The translations under genes and the position numbers were made by a program. Under the pieces are notes generated by a model, which saw only the letters and a program-made list of their open reading frames with translations, made no database searches and was not told the DNA's origin. Source: Pigoraptor vietnamica (lineage: Eukaryota; Opisthokonta; Filasterea). From it: 35,959 nucleotides of DNA. Below are positions 27,915-35,959 of this stretch, piece after piece (positions within the stretch are counted from its first letter, which is position 1; the number at the start of each line of letters is the position of its first letter). Where the stretch lies: positions 1-35,959 of the forward strand of contig CALSCQ010002720.1 in assembly GCA_943704525.1 (NCBI GenBank). The letters are read 5' to 3'.

Positions 27915-28892
27915 GGCAGAACCCGCACTCCCGCGCGCGGTGCAATCGCCGTGACGAGTGTGCCTAGCCGAGCTAGAAAATCGTACACTCCTTGCTATCA
28001 GAAAGTAACGAAACACACGCGATCTGCACGCACTTTTGAGTTCCAGACGGCAGAGAAGAGAGCGCCTGCACGCGCATAAAAAGTTCAAAAAGAGTGACGC
28101 GCAGCCAAAGTGCCACGATCCGTGGCTGCGGGCTGCAGTCTGCATCCGGGGCGCGTCTAAACATCCGGGGAGTTAACCGCGGGACACCCCGGATGCTAGT
28201 GAAGATTTCTGTTTCGCCTGGTCACGGGACAGCTGTTGGTGACGGACACACACACACACGCACGCACGCACACACACACCCACTCTCTCACACACGCACA
28301 CACGACTGCTTGCTTCCCGCCTCTTCTTGTGTCCGCACGGTATTTGGCATATATAACGGAGAAAAACAACCTAAACTGCCTCGCTGATAAGTGCATCTTT
28401 TTCACTCGGTCGGAAATTTGAAACGCTATTGGCGGCATTTTTCTTGCCGAAGGTGGGCATCTGTTCTGCGAGCACTGTGTGGTGTCTATACTTCCGCACG
28501 CGCAGTTTCGGTCCCGGAGCGTGAGGTCATTGCACTTTTTTTTTTTTTTTGCGTGGTGTGTGCATGCAGTTCGCAATTATCACGCCGCATGGTGACGTGT
28601 TCTCGCCCGTTTTAGACTGTGCGGCACTTGGGACTCAGTCGGCGCCGTGGCGTGTGAATGAGGGATGATGTGCTTCGATGTGCTCATGACACTGCTTGCC
28701 ACACTCTGTTTGCAGGAAGCCTTTGTGTGTGAGGACGCTTGATTTCCTTCCCTTTGTTCGTTTTAACTCCTTCGCGACGCGTGAAGGGCAGTTCGTTTTG
28801 GCGCGGAGGGGCAACGCGCACGCACGCACGCACTCGCACCTATCCGCACACGACAGGCAGACGGGCGCGCATTGCGGCGGCGCTTTTTGGAG
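27915..28892. other. 978-bp divergent promoter region
   Basis: This is the longest non-coding spacer in the window, between the starts of the transporter and ARL8. It holds a triple CATCCGGGG motif cluster (separate entry), a CA/ACGC microsatellite (28246-28300) and a T-run at 28537-28550. I see no supported gene in it. Confidence 0.55.
28143..28195. promoter_or_regulatory. three copies of CATCCGGGG, last inverted
   Basis: CATCCGGGG occurs at 28143-28151 and 28162-28170; the inverted form ACACCCCGGATG lies at 28184-28195. The inner and outer copies can pair as an inverted repeat around GTTAACCGCGGG. The cluster lies about 230-280 bp upstream of the transporter ATG (27914) and about 700 bp from ARL8. 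The same motif occurs at 18607 and 34188-34224. Confidence 0.5.
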
Positions 28893-30176
28893 ATGTTTGA
28901 GTGGTTTTCGTCGCTGCTTGAATGGTTCAAGAGCCTCTTCTGGAAGGAGGAGATGGAGCTGACCCTCGTGGGCCTCCAGAACTCCGGGAAGACGTCGTTC
29001 GTCAACCTCATTGCGGTGCGTGCCGTGTCCAATGCAGGGCACTCGCGCCCTCCCCGCCCACGTGCGCGCATGCCTCCGCTCTCTCTGCTCTCACTTGGGA
29101 GTCGATAGTTTGTAACATGGGCTTGACATCTCTTTCGCTCTTTTCTAGCGCTGACCCTCCTTTTACCGCGTGCACATGCCCTGCACCGCAATTGTTTCAA
29201 CGCTAATGTGCCTTATGCTGTGTACTCATGCGTCCTTGCGGCACCCCTCCTCACCCTTTCTCACCCCTGCGCGCAGTCGGGCAAGTTCGAGGAGGACATG
29301 ATTCCGACGGTGGGCTTCAACATGCGCAAGGTGACCAAGGGCAACGTCACGATCAAGCTGTGGGACATTGGCGGACAGCCGCGCTTCCGCACGATGTGGG
29401 AGCGCTACTGCCGCGGCGTCAACTGCATCGTGTGAGTGCCGGTCACGTGCGCAATGAGTGTCTCCCCCCCCCACACACTCTCTCTCTCCCTCTCTCTCTC
29501 TCTCTATCGCGCTCACACAGACACACAACACGCACGGCACCCGTTCCAGAGCCGCACACATTCACCAACCATATTTTAACTGAAACCGATGCGCATTCAC
29601 GCATTCATTCATTTCCCATCACTTGCATTGCTCCGTGTGCTCCCCTCACTTTCTCGCTAACGCGCGTACGCGGGCAGGTACATGATCGACGCGGCCGACC
29701 GCGAGCGCCTCGAGGCGTCCAAGAGCGAGCTGATGGCGCTGCTCGAGAAGCCGCAGCTGGCTGGCATCCCCGTGCTCGTGCTCGGCAACAAGAACGACAT
29801 TGACAACGCCATGTCCGTCGACGAACTCATCGACGAACTGTGGGTTGCAGTCGCGCGTGGCCTTGCGTCCGTGCACCGCGCAGCATGCTGTCCCTTGCAT
29901 TGCCCTCTCTCACGCAGCGTGCTGTGTTGTGCTTTGGGTCGTGCACAAGCATGGGTGGCTGTGACTCTTCTCTGTCTTGGCCAAGAAATGTGCAACGCCG
30001 GCGCACGTTCCGCCATCTACGTCATCGGTGTGCTGACGTGTGCTTGTTCCGTCCGCAGGGGCCTCAAGCAGATCCAGAACCGCGAGGTGTGCTGTTACTC
30101 GATTTCGTGCAAGCGCCAGAGCAACATCGACATTACCCTCCAGTGGCTCATCAAGCACTCGAAGAGCGCAAAGTAA
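28893..30176 (+). CDS. ARL8: ARL8 small GTPase, lysosome positioning
   Basis: Exons 28893-29015, 29277-29431, 29678-29839 and 30059-30176 join in phase to give 185 aa; human ARL8A/B have 186. ARL8 recruits kinesin adaptors to lysosomes. The N-terminal amphipathic helix ([19 protein letters not shown]) replaces the myristoylated Gly of other ARFs, as is typical of ARL8. G motifs are intact: GLQNSGKTS, the switch 1 region [29 protein letters not shown] and LGNKND. The ending [20 protein letters not shown] is diagnostic. The start at 28893 is preferred over alternative upstream codons because it matches family length. The gene lies 180 bp from the converging NOG1 stop. Intron 2 has a CT-rich run at 29479-29508. 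Confidence 0.97.
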
Positions 30177-30356
30177 CGCACTCTGCGTACGGGCGCTCAC
30201 CGTGTGCGCGTGCGCGTGCGTGTTGTCCTCGGCGCGTACCAAGTATGCCAAAAGAAATGAAACGAAACGACGCAATACATTTTGCGATTTCCACGCACTC
30301 TTCACGCGCCCGCACTCACGCAAACGCACGCACGCGGGGGACAACGGAGGGCTCTT

Positions 30357-33300
30357 TCAGCGCCGCTGCGTCTTGCCGCCCTTGCGCTTGCCGGCGAACA
30401 GGTGCTTGGGCATCTTGGTTTGAATCTTGCGGTCAGACTCACTCGCACGCGCCTCCATGTTCGGCGCGCGCTGCTGCTTGCGCTTGATGCTCTCGGCGCT
30501 CGCAATTTGCTGCACGGCGCAAAACGTTCGAGGTTCAGAAAAAGAGCAATGCGCACATCGCACAGGCAAAAAGGAAGAAGCGACAAGGGTCAAAAAGGAA
30601 AGCGAAACAGATTGCGCACATCCAACAAGGACAACGAGACAGAAGAGCGCCTGCGCACCTGCTCGTCCCTGAAGCCCGACACGTCACGCGGCGTCCGCGA
30701 CTTGGAGCGATGGGCACTCGCACTTGCGCTGCGCACGGCTGATGCGCTGGCGCTGCGCTTGGCCTTCTTGTGCGATGGCTGCGCGTCACCCTCGTCCTCG
30801 TCCACCTCCATGGCGTTTTCGTCGTCGCGAGACTCGCTGTCTCCGCGCTTCCGCTTGACGGCACGGCTGCGTCCACGAGCATAGTGGGCGTCCGCGGGGC
30901 CGTTCTGCGTGTCCAGACCCACCGAGGCCATGCTCTCGTCAAATTCGCTCCGAGTGGCCTGCAGCGACACCGCGACAATGGAATGAGCACTCGCACAAGC
31001 GGCGTTAAGCAGACTGAGCACTCGCAATAACGGTCACGAGAGGAATGACTGCGATTGTGCGGGCGCTTACCCTGACGGCCTTACGCGGGAGCGTCGGTCG
31101 GTTCTTTCCGCGCTTCTCGCGGCTCTCCTGGATAATCTGCGTTTTCCTCGCGCTGATCTTCGCCGCCGTCTCGTCAAGCTCGCGGTCTTCCTCGTCGTAC
31201 GACTGCGCGCGCACAGGCAGTACAAATCTTAGAGTGACACAACACCCCACTAAACTCTGTGCGAGTAACGCACACATCCGAACGCGTACAGCACAAACAC
31301 GACAGAAGGCAAGCAAATCTGAAAAAAAAGGAAGGCGGCGCACCTCCTGGTCCGAGTCGTAGTCTCCGCGCGCCACGCGCTCCTCCTCCTCGCGATCGAG
31401 CTCTTCCAGGCGCGCCGCAATGTCGGGGTCGATAAAGTCGGCGATGTTGCGACCGTCCATGATTTCGGGAATGGCATCGTAGCGCCACTCGGGCGTCTTG
31501 AGATCCCACTCCTCTGCGCGCGAGAAGAGGGCGAGTCACGTGCAATGGAAAATAACACGTAGGTACACAGACATGCGCGCACGCGCATGCACACAACGAA
31601 CACACGCAATTCGCGCAAACAAAACGTACACAAGCTAAACACGCACACACATGCGCACTCAGGCGCACACAAGTCACAACGCGCTGAACCAATGGCTGCG
31701 ACACTCACTCCTGAGGTCCACCGAGTAATCGGCGCCCTTCTCCTGTTGGATGTGCTTGAGGAGGCGCTTCTTCTCCTCCTGGTCGGTCACCATGCCCTTC
31801 CGTAGCCGCACGGCGTCCGGAATGAACGGCTCGCGCGCCTGCAAGTCACGTGCATTAGGCGCGGGGAGATGACGCAAGGAAAGTAAAAAATCCAAGGATA
31901 GCATCCACTTATGTCGGAAGATAGCACGAGAACAACGAAGCAAAGGGCGAAAAATTGCTGAAGCACACACCTTGTCGTCCCTCTCGACGGGTGTCGCGAG
32001 GTGGAGGCGGTTGAGGACATCGCCGACCTTTCGCCCCGTCAGCTTGACTTCGACACGCTGCACGAGCAACTTGTCGCACGCCTGAGAGTGGTCACGAAGC
32101 TAGGCATTAAATCGCACGCATCGCTGAAGCTAGAGTCTGGAATCATAACGGACAACAGCTCACTCCCAAACAAAAACAGCCGTCTTCCAGAGTCCGCACT
32201 AATCGCCACGTACCGCAAACTTGACCTGCATGACGCCCTCCTCCGTGAGGTTGCTCATGGGGACCATCTCAACGCCCTCGTCGAGCAGCGTCTGCAGGGC
32301 GGCCTTCTGCTCTTCCGTCAGCTGCTCCGGGCGAACGACGTCGATCTTGTTGCACACGAGCAGCACGGGCTTGTCCATGAAGACGGGCCGGATGCTGTTG
32401 AAGAGCTGGACCTGCGCGCACAACCCATACCCCGTCAGCACACACGACAACGAAACCGGAGTGTCCACCGCACACGACACCGCTGCCGAGCGTGCCGAAA
32501 GTATGAACGCCGCAACACACCCATGCGACGCCCCTCCACAAAGAAGCGCACGCACCTGCTGCTGAATCGAGTAGCCGCACTGCTCGGAGAGGTCCATGAG
32601 ATAGAGAACGGCCGCGCGGAGATGGACGAGGGCGGTAATGGACTGCATCTCGATCGTGTTACGCTCATCCAGCGGGTGGTCCAGGATGCCGGGCGTGTCG
32701 ATCACCTGTGCGAAGGGAAAGCGTGAGCGTTGGCGGGAGAAGGAACATTAGGCAACACAACACGCGCTAATGCGCTTGCGAAGTCACCTATGGAGACAGA
32801 AGAGGGGAGGAGGGGGGAGGGGGAGGGGACGCACCTGCCACCGCAAATTCTTGTAATCCATGTGTCCGACATAGAGCGACTTTGTTGTGAAGGCGTACGG
32901 CTGTACCTCGACCTCCGCACGAGTGACCTACAAGCAGTCACAAGCATTGCGCAAGTGTCAAGGGAGGGATGCACACGACGCAGACAACACGAGCACAGAC
33001 GCAGCCAACATGGAGCACATGACGCAGCCAACACGGAGCACAGGACGCACACACCAACGTAATGAATGTGTCAAAACGAAGCAGAGGCAACGCGCGACAC
33101 AAACAAAGAAACACACCTTGTTCATGAACGACGACTTGCCGACATTGGGAAAGCCCGTGAGAATGAGCGTGCGCGTGTTGGGGTCGATCGAGGGGAGGCG
33201 CGCGAGGTGTTGCCGCACCTGCTCGAGGTATTCGAGGTGCGTCTTCATCCCCTTCATTATCGTGCACATCCTGCAGAGCGAGAGTAAAAAGGGTTACGAG

Positions 33301-34009
33301 CGTCAATAACGAGTCAAGCGATTGGTAATATCGATCAGTGTTTTTGCATGCACACACATGCGATGCACACAACATAAGTCCCAAGACGTCACACGACCCG
33401 CACGTGCCTTCCGAGAGCGGCGCGCTTGAGCTGCTTGCAGCGGTAGAGAGAGTCGCCGAACTTGAGCATCTTCACGTAGTCCTTTGCGACATTGTCTATG
33501 AGGTGGAGGGCCTGGTTAATCTGTCCCAGGGCGAGCTTGTAGTGGTCCTTGTCGTAGAGCACGTTCATGAGATCCGCATAGAACGGGTGAATGTCCTGAA
33601 GATCGCACGCACGTGTCAGCATACTGAAATGGAGAGACTGGAACAGGTAACGCAGCGTCCACACCCTCGAACAGCACACAAGACATCACATGCGATCAGA
33701 ACAGCATACATGATCGAAGCGTGTCTGAACTTCGAATACACGACACGCCGCACCGCACCACGCAATGCCACACGACCAACGACCACTCACGTCGAGCTTG
33801 GGAAATTCCTCAAGGATGACCTGCAGCTTGTCGTGGTACGTCTGCGCGGTGAACTTGACCTTGCGAAGGTAGAACCCGCGGATGCGCGTGATCGCGTAGC
33901 CCTTGTGAATGACGGTGGGCGTCTTGCGCTGCGTCTTGGACAGCACAATATCCACAAAGTCCTTTGCCGTGGGGACGACCTGGATCTTCTTGAAATTGTA
34001 GTGCGCCAT
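30357..34009 (-). CDS. NOG1: NOG1/GTPBP4 nucleolar GTPase, 60S ribosome biogenesis
   Basis: Twelve exons: 34009-33791, 33595-33408, 33270-33117, 32927-32835, 32705-32556, 32411-32214, 32081-31971, 31838-31709, 31513-31344, 31202-31071, 30958-30659 and 30509-30357, all in phase, 665 aa (human 634). NOG1 binds the pre-60S peptide-exit tunnel in the nucleolus. The N-terminal helical bundle ([18 protein letters not shown]) precedes an OBG-like GTPase with GFPNVGKSS (~175), DTPGILDHP and NKID (~289). Next come [13 protein letters not shown], a Lys/Arg/Ser-rich tail with [13 protein letters not shown], and the diagnostic end [16 protein letters not shown]. The intron after exon 2 must use a GC donor (GCACGTGC), because every GT nearby gives the wrong phase. 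In yeast Afg2/Drg1 acts on the same pre-60S particles, so two genes in this window share that pathway. Confidence 0.97.
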
Positions 34010-34187
34010 GGCTGCGGCGGTCTCGGCACACACGCTCCGCTCGCCAAACACACCGAGACACTCGACAGGGGCAGGAACAGACCCCTTGAATTTGATGCGG
34101 CGAAGGGTGGTCGTTCGTCGCGTACACTTGTTTGACTCGGCGTTTGCGACACGTGCTGTGGCCGATTGCCAATTTGGGCCGCGCAAG

Positions 34188-34255
34188 CACCCCGGATTGA
34201 TGGACTCCAAGAACATCCGGGGTGGGAAGTTAAATCACGTGCCGTTCCCGCCAAA
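34188..34255. promoter_or_regulatory. divergent promoter: CACCCCGGATT / CATCCGGGGTG, CACGTG, E2F-like TTCCCGCCAAA
   Basis: Between NOG1 (ATG 34009) and the orphan gene (ATG 34504) lie CACCCCGGATT at 34188-34198, its inverted partner CATCCGGGGTG at 34214-34224, a single E-box CACGTG at 34236-34241 and TTCCCGCCAAA at 34245-34255. The last matches the E2F consensus closely. The first two copies form an inverted repeat with a 15-bp loop. The rest of the 494-bp spacer shows nothing recognisable. Confidence 0.5.
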
Positions 34256-34503
34256 TTGTATGGCGTCACAGTTGCGTCATTTTGAAAGGCCGAGACGTGA
34301 AACATGGAACGGCCTGCGTCAATAGTTGAGGGTCGCTCCACTCGCATTCGCGTTAACGCGCAATCCATTTTGTTCCCGCGATTTACTAAAGTGCGTGCCT
34401 TGCCACTGTCGAGAGACGGGCGCGCCTGGTCCGGTGTTCGTGTTGTCGGCTTTCGTTGAGGATGTCTCTCTCGTGCCGTCGCGCTTGCGGCGGACGGTGA
34501 GTC

Positions 34504-35826
34504 ATGGACATGCTGAATCGCGCATTCCGCGGCGTGTTTGCTGGAATTCTCGGCATCGGCGGCTCCAAGGACAGCGCGGAGATGCCGACGGACAACGACG
34601 ACGATGTCGTGCATCTTCGGAAACGACAGCGGACCCTTGGGGTTGCCACGCCGCCGCTCAAGTTGACCGACCGTTCGGCGGAGGACGTCTACGACCCGTC
34701 GCGGACGTTCGCGGGAAGGGGACGCTCCGTGGGCGTGGAGGACAGGGGGAACTTTGTGGGTCCGCGCCTCCCGCAGCCGGATCCCTTGCCGCAGAGCGCG
34801 AGGCCCCGTGCACCCGAGCGCGACGCGTACAGCACGGCCGCCGACGACTTTTTGGATGCGCCCAAGGTTTCGGTCACCCCGAGAGGATCTCAGCGTGCGA
34901 TGACGATGGTGAAATATGGTTCTCACTCGCATCAACCTCGCCAGACGGCCTCGGATCGCGATCGCCAGCAGCGGCGCGCGGAGGAGTCGGCCATGCAGAT
35001 GGCTGCGCGGGGTCCCACGCCGAAGTTGATGCCGCGGTCCCCGCTGCATTACGTGGACTCGTCGCTGCATGCGGACTCGCCAGCGTCGCGAGACTTTCGC
35101 TTCTCGTTTAAGAACGTCGACAAAATCGAGAAAGGGCCGTCGGTTGCGAACGCCCCGTCAACTATCGAGCAGTATTTCAACATGTCGAAGAGCAACATCA
35201 CGCCGCGAGTGACGAGCGCCGTGGTCAAAGTGCCGTGCAAAGGCGTGAAGATGGGGAGATCCCCCATGCAGCACCCCAGCCGCGAGGTCGAGGTCTCGTC
35301 CAGCGGCATCCGCATTCCCGTTCGTCCGCCGAATACAGGGAGTGAGACGGCGCCCGGTCGCGACGACGAATCGCTCGTTGTGCAGTTTGCCAACATCTTG
35401 GAGGCGCACTACGGCCAACAACCCGCCGATTACTTTGCGATCCGTGCGAAGGTGGACGGTACGCAGGGGGACGGTGCGCGCTACGACTACGATCCCAACC
35501 ACGAGCAGCCGGCCTTCCGTTACATCGTCATCCAGCTTCGCGACACGATTTCCATGACGTGCCTGCGCGAGGAATGCGCCCGCCACATGTCCGGCCGCGG
35601 GCCAATACGCGACGGCAGTGGGGAGGTGGGTCGCATGCTCTTTAGGTCGGACGACGCGCCGCTGGAGGGAGTCACGAGGAAGCGCCTGCCTGCGCCGCGG
35701 CCGAGCGAAGGCGCGATGGTCATCGACGACGACGGCGTGCCGTGGGGCGTGCGCCGAAGCCAGCGGCAGCGTGCCATTCAGAAGAAGCAGGAGCGCTTCG
35801 AAGTGACGATCAACCGCGACTTGTGA
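34504..35826 (+). CDS. intronless 440-aa orphan, mostly disordered, nuclear-type
   Basis: One open frame runs from ATG 34504 to TGA 35826, in a neighbourhood where nearly every other gene is split. The family is not recognised. The N-terminus is a possible amphipathic or membrane-proximal helix (LNRAFRGVFAGILGIGG). It is followed by LRKRQRTLG (nuclear-signal-like), a long low-order Ser/Pro/Arg/Asp region to about residue 300, a more ordered segment with VVQFANILEAHYG and FRYIVIQLRDTISM, and a basic tail (GVRRSQRQRAIQKKQERF). The codon bias resembles the other genes. The ATG has no upstream in-frame competitor in the spacer. Confidence 0.72.
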   Translation: MDMLNRAFRGVFAGILGIGGSKDSAEMPTDNDDDVVHLRKRQRTLGVATPPLKLTDRSAEDVYDPSRTFAGRGRSVGVEDRGNFVGPRLPQPDPLPQSARPRAPERDAYSTAADDFLDAPKVSVTPRGSQRAMTMVKYGSHSHQPRQTASDRDRQQRRAEESAMQMAARGPTPKLMPRSPLHYVDSSLHADSPASRDFRFSFKNVDKIEKGPSVANAPSTIEQYFNMSKSNITPRVTSAVVKVPCKGVKMGRSPMQHPSREVEVSSSGIRIPVRPPNTGSETAPGRDDESLVVQFANILEAHYGQQPADYFAIRAKVDGTQGDGARYDYDPNHEQPAFRYIVIQLRDTISMTCLREECARHMSGRGPIRDGSGEVGRMLFRSDDAPLEGVTRKRLPAPRPSEGAMVIDDDGVPWGVRRSQRQRAIQKKQERFEVTINRDL

Positions 35827-35889
35827 GTGGCCGCTGTCGCTGGGCCTTTTCATTGCGTATGTGCGCTTGTGTGTGCACGTTGACGCGCC

Positions 35890-35921
35890 TGTTTTTTTTT
35901 TGTTTTTTTTTTTTTTTTTTT

Positions 35922-35959
<38 letters not shown>
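35890..35959. other. T-rich homopolymer at contig edge
   Basis: The last 70 bases are T broken only by single G and CC interruptions. Like the poly-C at the other end, this is probably where assembly failed. No terminator or poly(A) function is claimed. Confidence 0.6.

Noticed and set aside
33787-35070. 427-codon open frame on the minus strand spanning NOG1 exon 1 and the orphan gene
   Set aside because: It crosses a promoter and overlaps NOG1 in another frame; composition is Arg/His-rich noise.

Overview
This is a gene-dense stretch of nuclear DNA from an intron-rich, GC-rich eukaryote, most likely a free-living flagellated protist. Conserved single-copy eukaryotic genes are present: IWS1/SPN1, AFG2/SPATA5, FAHD2, IQCA1/DRC11, ARL8, NOG1/GTPBP4. 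Most are split by short GT-AG introns whose donors are usually GTGCGTG or GTGAGT. DRC11 belongs to the axonemal nexin-dynein regulatory complex, so the organism should build motile cilia. The lineage cannot be fixed by eye. I see no bacterial operons, viral remnants, transposons, CRISPR arrays or rRNA.

Layout, left to right: IWS1 (+, cut by the contig edge); an unrecognised helical protein with a basic tail (-); a 17-exon gene for a large beta-rich protein of a family I associate with bacteria (+); an F-box protein fused to a multipass membrane domain (-); AFG2-type tandem AAA ATPase (+); an unrecognised 295-aa protein (-); mitochondrial-type FAHD2 hydrolase (+); a protein with a textbook PCNA-binding PIP box (-); a small membrane-protein ORF (-); a second F-box-like gene (-); DRC11 (+); an SLC45/GPH-like sugar transporter (-); ARL8 (+); NOG1 (-); an intronless orphan (+). 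Apart from the 17-21 kb run, genes alternate strictly in strand, so almost every promoter is shared by a divergent pair and almost every 3' end is convergent.

The divergent spacers carry recurring short motifs: paired E-boxes CACGTG-N5-CACGTG (three instances at two promoters), CACCCCGGATG/CATCCGGGGTG (six copies at three promoters), and E2F-like CCCGCCA sites next to the PIP-box gene and NOG1. Low-complexity DNA (TG, CT, 57-bp and ~101-bp repeats) lies mostly inside introns or spacers; inside introns it reads TG- or CT-rich on the sense strand.

The genes do not form one pathway. The set spans transcription elongation (IWS1), 60S biogenesis (NOG1 and AFG2 act on the same pre-60S maturation route), lysosome positioning (ARL8), cilia (DRC11), metabolism and transport. 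Exon models were built by hand from splice signals, reading phase and conserved protein blocks. Where phase and conservation agree I give exact boundaries; where they do not I say so.
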